Assembly: GCA_021202525.1 (NCBI GenBank)
Contig: JAJQCV010000067.1
Location: forward strand, 1 to 52,731
Direction of reading: 5' to 3'
DNA from: Akkermansiaceae bacterium
Lineage (GTDB): Bacteria > Verrucomicrobiota > Verrucomicrobiia > Verrucomicrobiales > Akkermansiaceae
DNA: 52,731 nucleotides
A model generated the notes under the pieces. It searched no databases and had not been told where the DNA came from. It worked only from the letters and a program-made list of their open reading frames with translations. A program made the position numbers and the translations under genes. Positions 18,570-27,873 of this stretch are shown piece after piece. Position 1 is the first letter of the stretch. Each line of letters begins with the position of its first letter.

Positions 18570-20471
18570 ATGAAATACTGCTTTCTTCTGACCTTGGCCT
18601 GTACGTTTCCCGCGATGGGGCAGATGATGTATAATCCTCCGGCGGGAGGAACTCCCGCTCCTGCGTCTCCACAGCCGGCCAATCCATCCGGCTCCATCCA
18701 GCCCAACGCCTACCAGCCGGGCAGCCAGGGGGATGCCAAGTCCCTGTACGGCAACGAACTGCCGTTTCTGAACCCGCAGGACGGCACGGTAACCATCAAC
18801 GGGCAGACCCTGAACATGGGCAGCTTCCGGGAAATTGAGGCCCGCTTCAACAAGTACCTGAGCCAGCCGGAAGAGAATACGGAGGACGCCCGTGAATACC
18901 AGAAGGTTTTCAACAAGATTCACGATGTGCTTTCCATGCGCAAGGAAAGGCTGGCGGCGGACAATGTTCTGCGGCAGGTGGTGGATCTGCTGACTGCCGC
19001 TTCCAGCAATCCGCTGGACGGCGGTGTTTCCGACGCGCTGTGCCAGGCCATCTATACCGCATGGCAGGCCAAGACGAACGGGAAGAACAAAGGAAAGATG
19101 ATGGACGCGATGGAACGCGAAATCCGCACCAATACCCAGAGAATGAGCCTGATGGAAAGCGGTGTGACGACATCCTCCGGCTCTGCCTCCAACCAGAAGG
19201 GGGGCAAGAAGGGGAATTCCGCTTCCAATCCGGCGCGGGATAATCCGCGCTACAAGTATTTGGAAAAGCGTGTGGCGGAGATGCAGGCCCGCAAGCTGAA
19301 ACTGGAAACCGAGCAGGTGCTTACCGTGACGGAGGCCAAAATCGTGTTCCAGTCCACACTCGTCCAGTTGTTTGCCCAGCGCCGTTTTGACCATGTGTCC
19401 ATCGGCTGCGGCGTGTACAGCCGCCTGTTCAATGACGGCGATACGAAGTTGCGTCTGGAGAAGGGGTCCGATGCCGCCAAGATGTTCGGAGGTACGCTGG
19501 GCGTACCCCCTACCGTGGCTGTACTGGACAATCTTTCCCGGGAATTGGCTCGGGATTCGGACCGCCACATGAAGGCCGTAAACAATCTGGTGGATTCTCA
19601 CCATTATGTGGATGCCCTGGAGCGGTTGAATGAAGCTCTCCTGATCGGCGAATTCATGGCGCCCGTCAGTACGTTCCCGTACGAGAAGAAGCAGAAACTG
19701 TATGCGTTCAAGCGGGATGTGGAGAAACTTTTTGAGCTGATGAACGGCAAGGATTACGAGGAAGCCCTCACGCTGGTGGAGGAACTCAAGAAGACTTCCC
19801 GGGATTTCAGCACGGGCCGGGCGGAATCCGCCATCAGCGCCGCCGTGTTCGCCAGCGACGCCTATATCGCCCAGGGGCAGGAAGCCCTTGCCAAGGGGGA
19901 CCGCGTCAAGCTGGAAGAATGCCTGAAGAAGGCCATTGAAATCTGGCCCAAGAATCCGCGCCTGCTTCCCTTGCGCAATGCCATGATGGCCGCAGGACAG
20001 CAGTCCCATGCCCTGGAGGATTTCAAGCGTTTCCATAAGAACAAGAACTACCGGCGTATTTTTGACAACCAGCACGAGTTTGCCGTGCTGGTGAAGGATG
20101 ATCCGGAGTTGCAGGCCCAGTTTGTGGATGACCTGGCTAAAATGGCGGTCATTGAGCGGGCTCTGGGTGCGGCGCGCCAGCGCGAGGCCATGCAGGACGT
20201 TTACGGCGCCTGGGAGGAATTGCAGCAGTTGCGCCAGCGCGACCAGGAATTGTTCGTCAATGACCAGGAGCTGAATTCCCAGTATCTGGACCTGACGACC
20301 AAAGCAAGCAGGCTGGTCAAGCTGCTGAACGATGCGGAAAATGCGCGGAATGCCAAGGAAGTCGGTTCCGCCCTCGGCAAGTACATGGAAGCCAAGAAGC
20401 TCTATCTGCATTCCCGGTTTGCCAAGGAGGGAATAGAATCCCTGCTGGACGAGGTGCTTCCGTTGAAGTAG
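18570..20471 (+). CDS. secreted helical-repeat (TPR-like) protein, unknown
   Basis: 633 residues. A short signal peptide (about 1-17) is followed by a Pro/Ala/Gln/Ser-rich linker (about 20-55). The rest is mostly helical and highly charged. Helix pairs such as YVDALERLNEALLIGEF, DYEEALTLVEELKK and AQGQEALAKGDRVKLEECLKKAIEI look like tetratricopeptide-type repeats, which usually mediate protein contacts. A Lys/Ser/Asn-rich linker sits at about 205-225. With the preceding transporter and anchored protein it forms a tight cluster, so it may be a periplasmic partner; that is inference. Confidence 0.75.
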   Translation: MKYCFLLTLACTFPAMGQMMYNPPAGGTPAPASPQPANPSGSIQPNAYQPGSQGDAKSLYGNELPFLNPQDGTVTINGQTLNMGSFREIEARFNKYLSQPEENTEDAREYQKVFNKIHDVLSMRKERLAADNVLRQVVDLLTAASSNPLDGGVSDALCQAIYTAWQAKTNGKNKGKMMDAMEREIRTNTQRMSLMESGVTTSSGSASNQKGGKKGNSASNPARDNPRYKYLEKRVAEMQARKLKLETEQVLTVTEAKIVFQSTLVQLFAQRRFDHVSIGCGVYSRLFNDGDTKLRLEKGSDAAKMFGGTLGVPPTVAVLDNLSRELARDSDRHMKAVNNLVDSHHYVDALERLNEALLIGEFMAPVSTFPYEKKQKLYAFKRDVEKLFELMNGKDYEEALTLVEELKKTSRDFSTGRAESAISAAVFASDAYIAQGQEALAKGDRVKLEECLKKAIEIWPKNPRLLPLRNAMMAAGQQSHALEDFKRFHKNKNYRRIFDNQHEFAVLVKDDPELQAQFVDDLAKMAVIERALGAARQREAMQDVYGAWEELQQLRQRDQELFVNDQELNSQYLDLTTKASRLVKLLNDAENARNAKEVGSALGKYMEAKKLYLHSRFAKEGIESLLDEVLPLK

Positions 20472-20542
20472 GCCGCTTGTGCATGTCTGCCGGATGCCGG
20501 GGAAGGACGGAGTATTTGCTTCCTTTCCGGGGCTTCCCCGGT

Positions 20543-21289
20543 ATGCTACGGCGCATGAAGGGTATCTATGTGTGCGTGTGCATGCTGGCGGCGTTTTGCG
20601 CTGCGGCCATGGCTCTGCCTGAAGACTGCCGCCAGGTAATTGTGGGAACGTCCGACGGCTGGAACAGTTCGCATGTGAAATTGAGCCTTTTGGAGAAAGG
20701 ACCTCAAGGGTGGGTGATGGTGAAAGGCCCGTTTCCGGCCCGTTTGGGGAAGTCCGGACTGGTATGGGGCACGGGAGTCAGCAGCCCTCCCGCGGAAGGG
20801 CCCGTGAAGAAGGAGGGGGATTTGCGTTCTCCCGCCGGGATTTTTGAATTGGGCGGCGTGTACGGCACCGTGCCCGTTCCCAAAAAGAAGCGTTCCATGC
20901 CGTACCGCCGCATCACGCCCCGGGACATGTGGGTCGATGACCCTTCCTCCCCCCTTTACAACCAGCATTTCGTGCTGAAGCATGATCCCGTGACGCCCTG
21001 GGAGTTCAAGCAGCAGATGAAGCTGAACGATTACGCCCACAGCCTGAAGCTGTTCATCCGGCATAACGCCGCCGGAGATCAGGGACGCCCCGTAGCAGGA
21101 GGAGGGTCTTCCATTTTCTTCCATATCTGGAGGAGGGATGGCCAGGCCCCCACGGCCGGATGCACCGCCATGAGCGAGGAGAATTTACGTGCCATGATCG
21201 CCTGGCTGGACCCTTCCAAACATCCCCTGTATATCCTGCTGCCTTCCAGGGAATACCTGCGGCTGCGCAAGGCATGGGGACTGCCGTGA
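20543..21289 (+). CDS. L,D-transpeptidase family protein (YkuD)
   Basis: 248 residues from MLRRMKGIYVCVCMLAAF, a signal peptide ending near AMA; the frame runs on to 20477, but that start would bury the signal. Near the end FFHIWRRDGQAPTAGCTAMSE carries the His and Cys of the YkuD site (H...GCT, a variant of HGC). Upstream, GDLRSPAGIF is typical of the family. The enzyme would form or exchange peptide cross-links in peptidoglycan, or attach proteins to it, in the periplasm. It is the last gene of the ABC-transporter cluster, 71 bases after its neighbour. Confidence 0.85.
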   Translation: MLRRMKGIYVCVCMLAAFCAAAMALPEDCRQVIVGTSDGWNSSHVKLSLLEKGPQGWVMVKGPFPARLGKSGLVWGTGVSSPPAEGPVKKEGDLRSPAGIFELGGVYGTVPVPKKKRSMPYRRITPRDMWVDDPSSPLYNQHFVLKHDPVTPWEFKQQMKLNDYAHSLKLFIRHNAAGDQGRPVAGGGSSIFFHIWRRDGQAPTAGCTAMSEENLRAMIAWLDPSKHPLYILLPSREYLRLRKAWGLP

Positions 21290-21367
21290 TAGGCTGCTCC
21301 GTTCATGCGGCGGGTTCCCTCCGCACTTTTACAGCTTCTGGAGGCGGCGTGAGCGGCAGGAAAGCAA

Positions 21368-21404
21368 AGAGCCGGCCCCCTTTGAGGGGGAGCCGGCTCT
21401 TGGT
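21368..21404. terminator. bidirectional terminator between convergent genes
   Basis: AGAGCCGGC and GCCGGCTCT flank CCCC-TTTGA-GGGG, a long GC-rich stem. Imperfect T-runs follow on both strands. It serves the L,D-transpeptidase (+) and the RRM protein (-). Confidence 0.85.
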
Positions 21405-21419
21405 TTGTAAAAACTTGTT

Positions 21420-22100
21420 TTATGCCTGAGGCTGGGTTTCCGGCTGAATCAGGGGGGTGGAAGTTTCCTTCATTTCTTCCACAGAGTTCTGTTCCTCCTG
21501 CGGGGCGCGGGGCTCACGGGCCGGCCTGGACTGTTCCTGGCGTGACTGTTCCTGGCGTGACTGTTCCTGGCGTTCGTTGGCGCCGCTGACCAGCAGGTTT
21601 CTTCCCATGAAAGGCTGGTTGTGAAGAATGTCCACGGAGCGGACGGCGTCTTCCAGCTTCTTCATTTCCACGAAGGCGTAACCCTTGGATTTGTGGGTGC
21701 GGGGATTGTAAATGATTTCCACGGATGTTACTTCGCCAATGCCCTTGAACACGTCTTCAAGGTCGCTTTCCGTAGCTTCGTAGGAAAGGTTGCCTACGTA
21801 CAGCCTGCGGTTGGAGACGGGCTGCTTGGGAGTAGCGATGCGTTCCTGCTTGCTGCGGGCCACCCTGGTGTTTGTTTTGGCGGGGTTTTTGTCTTTGACG
21901 GCAGGCTTGCCCTTGGCCGGGCGGATGCCGAAGATGCCCAGGAAGCGCTGCCATAAGGAGAGCTTGGCAGGAGCTTCTTTTTTATATTTGGGACGGTATC
22001 CGCCGGATTCCCGGCGGTCATTGCCATAGGAATGGCCGCCCTTGTGATAGCGGCGACGGGGGCCTTGGCCCTGTCTTCCCTGTGTGTGGTGTTGCGACAT
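21420..22100 (-). CDS. RNA-binding protein with one RRM domain
   Basis: 226 residues. A basic, Gly/Arg/Tyr-rich N-terminus (1-60, RRRYHKGGHSYG...) is followed by a canonical RRM at about 99-180: RNP2 LYVGNL, then RNP1 KGYAFVEM. The C-terminus is low-complexity with three 5-residue repeats (EQSRQ) and an acidic Gln/Pro end. Bacterial RRM proteins of this kind bind single-stranded RNA and are often linked to cold stress or RNA metabolism. The role here is not known. Confidence 0.9.
   Translation of the reverse strand: MSQHHTQGRQGQGPRRRYHKGGHSYGNDRRESGGYRPKYKKEAPAKLSLWQRFLGIFGIRPAKGKPAVKDKNPAKTNTRVARSKQERIATPKQPVSNRRLYVGNLSYEATESDLEDVFKGIGEVTSVEIIYNPRTHKSKGYAFVEMKKLEDAVRSVDILHNQPFMGRNLLVSGANERQEQSRQEQSRQEQSRPAREPRAPQEEQNSVEEMKETSTPLIQPETQPQA
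21531..21575 (-). repeat. 15-base tandem repeat, three copies, inside the RRM gene
   Basis: Two identical units (CTGTTCCTGGCGTGA) and a third differing in its last two bases encode EQSRQ repeats in the disordered tail. The unit length keeps the reading frame, so copy number could vary without breaking the gene. Confidence 0.9.
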
Positions 22101-22498
22101 ACTTATATACTAAGTTGATGATTATGTTGGTGTCATGCCGGATTTTCATGCCCCATGCAATAGGTTCCGTCCGGCGAATCGCCGGGATGTTCCGTTTCCG
22201 TAAGGAAAACCAGAAGTGCGGATGCCCCGTGCCCCGATCAACGGTCCGTGCATGGTCTGATAAGGGGATATCCGGCTGTGTGCGGTGTCAGTCCGGCGGA
22301 TTGACGCGTATACCAATGCACACGGAGACCGTTTCTTGCAAGCCGGTATCCCGTCATTTTGGGCTTTCCAGCCCTGCGGAGACGAAAACCCGTTTGCGGA
22401 ACCCGGCCTTGGGACGGGAAGGCAGCCCGGAATTGAATGGAACTTGACAAAAACTTTGGCGTCATTAACTATGTGGTTCGCCAGCTCCTTCACTCTCG
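22101..22498. other. 398-base divergent intergenic region
   Basis: It separates the RRM gene (-) from the sugar transferase (+). The plus-strand promoter at 22444 lies at its right end. On the minus strand, ATGACA with TAGTAT 18 bases on lies about 30-55 bases before the RRM start and is a fair promoter candidate. The middle 250 bases hold no gene that I can support. Confidence 0.5.
22444..22471 (+). promoter_or_regulatory. candidate promoter for the sugar transferase
   Basis: A perfect TTGACA followed 16 bases later by TAACTA (or 17 by AACTAT), giving a leader of about 20 bases before the ATG at 22499. Confidence 0.5.
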
Positions 22499-23875
22499 AT
22501 GCTTATTCAAAACGCAGACCGTACAACCTACGGAATCAATAAAATGGCGGTCACCGTTCTGGCGTTTGTCGTTTTTATGGTTGTCGGGTTCATTTCCTGG
22601 AGTTCGTTGGGCGTTCAGCCTGAGCCCTGGCGGCTCCGTACGCTGGTGCTTGCTCCTCTGACCATGTCCCTGCTGTTGTATTTCTGCTGTGACCAGTTCG
22701 GTGTGTATTACCGTTGCATGACGTTGAGCGGCACCGTTTGGCGGCTAGTGCTGGCCTATGGATGCTTTGTGGTGCTGAGTTCCATCATCTGGAAGTACCT
22801 TGTCCCCTTTTCCGGAGACCCTGTCGTTCAGGTACTGGGGTATCTGCTGACTTTTCTGGGAGTGCTGTGGTTGTGCATTTTCCGGTTCCGGTCGGAGAAG
22901 AAGCTGGAAGAAGAGGCTCCCATGCTTCTTGTAGGCGCTCCGGAACAGGTGGATACATTCCTGAAGCAGATGAAGCGGGACCGCGTGGATATTCAGGGAG
23001 CCCTGACGGTGATTTCTCCCAAATCCGTGGATTCCGTCACAACGCGGGATGTGCTGATCAGAAATTGCATCAGCAAAGTCGTTTTTTTGCCGGAAGGGGT
23101 GGATGTTTCCGTGGCGAAGTGCCTGACCGATCTTTGCGGCAAGATGGGAGTGGACTTTTATGCTTCCATGATGGTGGGGATGCCAACCGTGCACAAAACT
23201 TACTTTGGAGTGATGGGCGAGGTCAGGATGCTGGTGTACAAGTCCACCCCCATTCCCTACACCACGTCCTGGCAGATAAAGAAAGCCATGGACTGGCTTG
23301 GCTCTCTTGTCCTGCTGGTGCTTACTTCGCCCTTGTGGCTGGTCGCGGCCACAGGCATCAAGCTGTCCGCTCCCGGTCCCGTTTTCTACCGCCAGAAGCG
23401 TTCCGGGCTGTATGGAAGGGAATTCGGCATGTGGAAATTCCGCACCATGTATCAGGATGCGGACAAAAGGCTGGATGAAGTGAAGGCCAGCCACGGCAAT
23501 GAGATGGACGGCCCCATTTTCAAGCTGGAGAATGATCCCCGCGTCTTTCCTTTCGGCCGCATTCTGCGCAAATTCAGCATTGATGAACTGCCCCAGCTCA
23601 TCAATGTGCTGAAGGGGGAAATGAGTCTGGTAGGCCCCCGGCCGCTGCCCGTTTATGAAACGGAGGCTTTTACCAGTGATGCGCACCGCCGCAGGCTGAG
23701 CGTGCTGCCCGGAGTCACCGGATACTGGCAGATAGCGGGGCGCAGCAACATCAAGGAATTTGAAAAGCTAGTGGAGCTGGATATGTATTACATCGACCAC
23801 TGGTCCCTGTGGCTGGACGTCAAACTGCTGCTGAAAACAGTCCCTGCCGTATTGTTTGCCCGCGGGGCCAAATAA
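22499..23875 (+). CDS. polyprenyl-phosphate sugar-1-phosphate transferase (exopolysaccharide type)
   Basis: 458 residues. The N-terminal part (16-135) has four to five membrane segments; a central soluble nucleotide-binding-like part follows ([17 protein letters not shown]). The C-terminal catalytic domain (about 260-458) is the bacterial sugar-transferase domain: [12 protein letters not shown] membrane anchor, [43 protein letters not shown] and SLVGPRPLP. It loads the first sugar phosphate onto undecaprenyl phosphate at the inner membrane to start polysaccharide assembly. No other polysaccharide-assembly gene adjoins it. Exosortase/PEP-CTERM systems are known to be linked with such loci. Confidence 0.93.
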   Translation: MLIQNADRTTYGINKMAVTVLAFVVFMVVGFISWSSLGVQPEPWRLRTLVLAPLTMSLLLYFCCDQFGVYYRCMTLSGTVWRLVLAYGCFVVLSSIIWKYLVPFSGDPVVQVLGYLLTFLGVLWLCIFRFRSEKKLEEEAPMLLVGAPEQVDTFLKQMKRDRVDIQGALTVISPKSVDSVTTRDVLIRNCISKVVFLPEGVDVSVAKCLTDLCGKMGVDFYASMMVGMPTVHKTYFGVMGEVRMLVYKSTPIPYTTSWQIKKAMDWLGSLVLLVLTSPLWLVAATGIKLSAPGPVFYRQKRSGLYGREFGMWKFRTMYQDADKRLDEVKASHGNEMDGPIFKLENDPRVFPFGRILRKFSIDELPQLINVLKGEMSLVGPRPLPVYETEAFTSDAHRRRLSVLPGVTGYWQIAGRSNIKEFEKLVELDMYYIDHWSLWLDVKLLLKTVPAVLFARGAK

Positions 23876-24095
23876 GGATTTCTCCCGCGGCCGGAAGGGT
23901 GCGGGAACGCCGTGTTTACAGGCCCCGCATGCGTTGGGGAGTGTGTTTTTCCGCAGTTTGTCCCACGTCCCTCACGACATCAGGCGCTCTTTTTCTGGAA
24001 AACGTCAAAAGTTTGGTAAAAAATGAAGTGATTTAAGGCCGGACGGAGACTTTAACCTTGAGGTGCGGGAGGCGTTGAGGCAGAATCAGCCCACT

Positions 24096-25274
24096 ATGGA
24101 TTTAGTTCAGCGAGAAATCTCTAAAGAAACGGTGACTCCGTATTTCATCGAGTATTTCGGTCAGGCTCCAACTCATGTGGCAGCGGCACCGGGACGTGTG
24201 AACCTCATTGGCGAGCACACGGATTATAATAATGGTTTTGTGATGCCCATGGCTCTGGACAATCATTGTGTCGTCGCGGTAGCTCCTTCCCCTGTCGGCA
24301 AGCATCGCTTCTGCGGTTCTCTCGGAGACCAGATACATGAAATTGCCGTGGAGGACGCCCTGGTTCCCGGCGAGCCGTTCTGGTCCAATTACGTGCGCGG
24401 CGTGCTGGCCAATCTGCACCGGCGCGGCATAGAAATCGGCCCGGTGGACATGCTGATTGACAGCAACGTGCCCCGCGGCGGCGGCCTTTCTTCCAGCGCC
24501 GCTCTTGAAGTTGCCGTCTGCACCGCGCTGGCCGCCTTTGCCGGTGTCAGGATTGATCCCAAGGAGGTAGCCTTGATCGGGCAGGCCGTGGAACACGAGT
24601 TCGTGAATGTGCCCTGCGGCATCATGGACCAGTTCATTTCCGCCAACGGCAGGAAAGGCATGGCCCTCAAGCTGGATTGCGCCACTCTGGAATATGAGCT
24701 GGTGCCGATGAATAACGATTCCGTTTCCGTTCTGGTTCTGGACAGTGCCGTGAAGCATTCCCTGGCGGACGGCGCCTACGGCCAGCGCCGCAAGCAGTGC
24801 GAGGAAGCCTCCGCCATCATGGGGGTGCCTTCCCTGCGTGAAGCCTCCCTGGAATTGCTGGAATCCTTCAAGGAACAGCTTGGTGACGTCCGTTACCGCC
24901 GTGCCCGCCACGTCATCGGCGAAAACGCCCGGGTGGCCGTTTTTGCGGATGCCCTCGCCCGCGGCGACTGGGATGAAGCCGGCGTGGCCATGCGCGGCAG
25001 CCATGCCTCCCTGCGCGACGATTATGAAGTTTCCTGCGCGGAGGTGGATACCCTGGTTTCCCTTTGTGACCGCATTCCTTCCGCTTCTTCCGTTTACGGC
25101 GCACGCATGACGGGCGGCGGCTTCGGCGGCTGCATCGTCGCCCTGGTCAAGACGGAAGACGTGGACAAGGTAGCGCAGGAACTGCTCCAGGCCTATTGCC
25201 AGGAAACGGGGATTGAAACCACCTATCTCGTGACGAGCGCCGGCGAAGGCGCCCGCGTATTGTACCAAGCTTAA
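24096..25274 (+). CDS. galK: galactokinase
   Basis: 392 residues from ATG 24096; a GTG at 24063 would add 11 poorly conserved residues. The galactokinase signature GRVNLIGEHTDYNNGFVMP is at 33-51, the GHMP ATP loop is PRGGGLSSSAAL, and TGGGFGGCIVAL closes the C-terminal domain. It phosphorylates galactose at C1, the first step of the Leloir pathway. A sodium:solute symporter follows 12 bases on, so uptake and activation of galactose are probably expressed together. galT and galE are not in the window. Confidence 0.95.
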   Translation: MDLVQREISKETVTPYFIEYFGQAPTHVAAAPGRVNLIGEHTDYNNGFVMPMALDNHCVVAVAPSPVGKHRFCGSLGDQIHEIAVEDALVPGEPFWSNYVRGVLANLHRRGIEIGPVDMLIDSNVPRGGGLSSSAALEVAVCTALAAFAGVRIDPKEVALIGQAVEHEFVNVPCGIMDQFISANGRKGMALKLDCATLEYELVPMNNDSVSVLVLDSAVKHSLADGAYGQRRKQCEEASAIMGVPSLREASLELLESFKEQLGDVRYRRARHVIGENARVAVFADALARGDWDEAGVAMRGSHASLRDDYEVSCAEVDTLVSLCDRIPSASSVYGARMTGGGFGGCIVALVKTEDVDKVAQELLQAYCQETGIETTYLVTSAGEGARVLYQA

Positions 25275-25286
25275 TCCATACTGATT

Positions 25287-27566
25287 ATGAGAAAACTAGC
25301 AACCATACTCGGGGCCGTGGCCCTGATGACGTGGGGCGCCGCCGCCCAGGAGGAGGCCGTTCCTGCAACAGCTCCGGACGCCCAGCCCACGCTGTCCGCT
25401 CCGGCTTTGACGCCTGCTGCGGAAATGCAGCCAGCCTCTCCCGTGGCTGCGGAAAACGCCGCCCCAAAGGCTGATGAACCCGGTGAACCGAAGACGGCTC
25501 CGCTTTCCACGACGGAAGTCATTCTGTTTTGTGTGGTGGTTGTGGGCGTCATTGCCCTGGGTATCTGGAAGAGCCGTGATCCGCAGGAGACGGAAGAAGA
25601 GAAGAAAACGAAGGGTGCTTCCGACTATTTCCTGGCCGGCCGCGGCCTGACCTGGTGGCTCGTCGGCTTTTCCCTGATTGCCGCCAACATTTCCACGGAA
25701 CAGTTTGTGGGCATGTCCGGCAAGGCCGCCAACTGGGTGGGCATGGCGATTGCCGGTTATGAATGGCTGGCCGCCATTACGTTGGTGATCGTGGCTTTCT
25801 GCTTCCTTCCCAAACTGTTGAAGGGCGGGGTGTACACCATTCCGGAATTCCTGGAACAACGCTATGATACTGCGGCGCGTTCCCTGATGGCTATTGCCAC
25901 GCTGCTGATTCTGGTGGGCGTGCCGACCGCCGGCGTTATTTACGCCGGGGCCAAAGTGATTTCCGTATTCTTTACCGGGTACACCGCCATGGGCATCGAC
26001 TTCGGCAACATTACCGTTGGGTGCATCATCATTGCGTTCTGCAGTACCGTGTATGTGTTCGTGGGCGGTTTGAAGGCCTGCGCCTGGACGGATCTGTTCT
26101 GGGGCGCCGCCCTGATTGTAGGCGGCGGCGTGGTGGCCTATTTCGCCCTGATGGCCCTGAGCGGGGCCGACCCGAACCACCTGGTGCAGTCCGCGGCCGC
26201 CAATTCCGGCGCTACGGTGGCTTCCCTGGGAGATCCCTCCAACAGCCTCTGGCACGGGGTGACGCGTTTCTTTGAGCTCAATTCCGGGGATGCGGCCAGC
26301 GGCGTGAATACCGTGGGCGGCAAGCTGCACATGATCCGTCCGGCTGACGATGCTGAAATTCCGTGGACCGCTCTTTGCCTGGGCCTGTGGATTCCCAACT
26401 TCTTCTACTGGGGCCTCAACCAGTATATCATGCAGCGAACGCTCGCTTCCAAGTCCCTGGCGGAAGGCCAGATGGGCATCGTGTTCGCCGCTTTCCTCAA
26501 GTTGATCATCCCGTTCGTGGTGGTGGTACCCGGCATTTTGGCCTACAATCTGTACCGCAATGACCTGAGGGAACAGGCGGAAGTGAAGTATGAGAAGGAA
26601 ATCAGCAAGACGGAGGATGCCGCCGCCGTCAAGGGACGCCCCGTCATTTACAAGATCACGGATAGCTTCCTGGTAGAAAACGTGGAGGCCGGCTGCGCCC
26701 ACGCCCTGCACAATGCCACGGTCATGAAGGCCGGTGAAGACGTGATGGCCGAGCTGAAGCAGGCCTGCGACGAACTCAAGGCGGATGCCGCCAATGACCA
26801 GACTACGCTGGCGGAACGCGCCCCGTTCGTGGAAAAGATCGCCAAGCTTAACGACAAGATCATCAAGCCCGCTGCGAATGATGCGGACAATTACTATCTG
26901 ACGGACACGCTGGTAGGGTTCGACTATGACTCCGCTTTTGGCACGCTGATCAGGAAGCTGCTGCCCGGTACGGGGTGGACCTGGTTCGTACTTGCCGCCC
27001 TTTTCGGGGCAGTGGTGTCTTCCCTGGCGTCCATGCTGAACTCCGCATCCACCATCTTTACGATGGATATTTACAACAAGCTGCGCCGGAATGCGAAGCC
27101 TACGGAGCTTGTTACCGTCGGCAAGATAGGCCTGCTGGTGTGCGCCCTGATTGCATTGTGCATTGCCCCGTTCCTGGACAGTCCGGCTTTCGGCGGCATT
27201 TTCAACTTCATTCAGGAATTCCAGGGCTTCCTGAGTCCGGGCGCCCTGTGTGTGTTCCTCTTCGGCTTCTTTGTGCCCAAGTGTCCGCGCATCTTCGGCT
27301 GGCTGGGCATCGTCATCAATGCCGCCCTGTACGGCTTCCTGAAGATATGGCAGCCGGAGATGGCATTCCTGAACCGCATGGCCATTTGCTTCATTACCGT
27401 GGTGATCATCGGCTTCATTTTTACGGCCGTGAATGCCGCCCGCGGAGGCCAGGCCATCGTCCTGCCCGACAGGGGAGTGGTAGCCCTGCAATCTTCTTCC
27501 CGTGCCAAGATTTTTGGCTGGTTCGTGATTGCGGCTACGGTTGTCCTGTACATCATCTTCTGGTGA
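25287..27566 (+). CDS. sodium:solute symporter, probably for galactose or a related sugar
   Basis: 759 residues, long for the SSS family (usually about 500-600). Residues 1-20 look like a signal peptide, then a Pro/Ala/Glu linker runs to about 72 before the first normal membrane segment. Family features include YFLAGRGLTWWLVGFSLIAANIS and VSSLASMLNSASTIFTMDIY, close to sodium/glucose cotransporters. Between PGILAYNLY (about 415) and FVLAALFGAV (about 560) lies a charged, mostly helical insert of about 100 or more residues, absent from standard members. Its position right behind galK suggests galactose import; the substrate is inferred. A terminator follows. Confidence 0.85.
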   Translation: MRKLATILGAVALMTWGAAAQEEAVPATAPDAQPTLSAPALTPAAEMQPASPVAAENAAPKADEPGEPKTAPLSTTEVILFCVVVVGVIALGIWKSRDPQETEEEKKTKGASDYFLAGRGLTWWLVGFSLIAANISTEQFVGMSGKAANWVGMAIAGYEWLAAITLVIVAFCFLPKLLKGGVYTIPEFLEQRYDTAARSLMAIATLLILVGVPTAGVIYAGAKVISVFFTGYTAMGIDFGNITVGCIIIAFCSTVYVFVGGLKACAWTDLFWGAALIVGGGVVAYFALMALSGADPNHLVQSAAANSGATVASLGDPSNSLWHGVTRFFELNSGDAASGVNTVGGKLHMIRPADDAEIPWTALCLGLWIPNFFYWGLNQYIMQRTLASKSLAEGQMGIVFAAFLKLIIPFVVVVPGILAYNLYRNDLREQAEVKYEKEISKTEDAAAVKGRPVIYKITDSFLVENVEAGCAHALHNATVMKAGEDVMAELKQACDELKADAANDQTTLAERAPFVEKIAKLNDKIIKPAANDADNYYLTDTLVGFDYDSAFGTLIRKLLPGTGWTWFVLAALFGAVVSSLASMLNSASTIFTMDIYNKLRRNAKPTELVTVGKIGLLVCALIALCIAPFLDSPAFGGIFNFIQEFQGFLSPGALCVFLFGFFVPKCPRIFGWLGIVINAALYGFLKIWQPEMAFLNRMAICFITVVIIGFIFTAVNAARGGQAIVLPDRGVVALQSSSRAKIFGWFVIAATVVLYIIFW

Positions 27567-27873
27567 TATAGGAGAGGTTTTAAGCCTGTGTTTTTAATCC
27601 TCCCGGTTTAGGCCGGGGGGATTTTTTGTGTCTGGGAAGGAGGGCCTGCCTGTCCTGAAACCATTTAGACGGGAAAGAATGTCAAAACGGATGACAAATG
27701 CACTCTTATTGTCTCTGAATGTGTTGCAGGAATAATTGAAAAAATCGGACTTTTTTTCATCTATCGTGTGAACTTGGAAAGTGGGTCGGAGTCAAATCTC
27801 TTGTTGATCGTCAATCAGAGGAAAGACGGTAACAAAAACAATCAAATGGAAAAACTCCGCCTCTGTTGATGAT
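27567..27873. other. 307-base gap between symporter and second PEP-CTERM gene
   Basis: Holds the symporter terminator (27597) and then an AT-rich stretch where the PEP-CTERM promoter must lie. The best -35/-10 pair (TTGAAA at 27736, TATCGT at 27762) has a 20-base spacer, which is poor. No gene seen. Confidence 0.5.
27597..27627 (+). terminator. intrinsic terminator of the galK-symporter operon
   Basis: ATCCTCCCGG-TTTAGG-CCGGGGGGAT forms a 10-pair stem (one G-T) directly followed by six Ts, 30 bases after the symporter stop. Confidence 0.85.

Noticed and set aside
25296..27491. 731-codon minus-strand frame opposite the symporter
   Set aside because: Shadow frame; the plus strand encodes a clear transporter.
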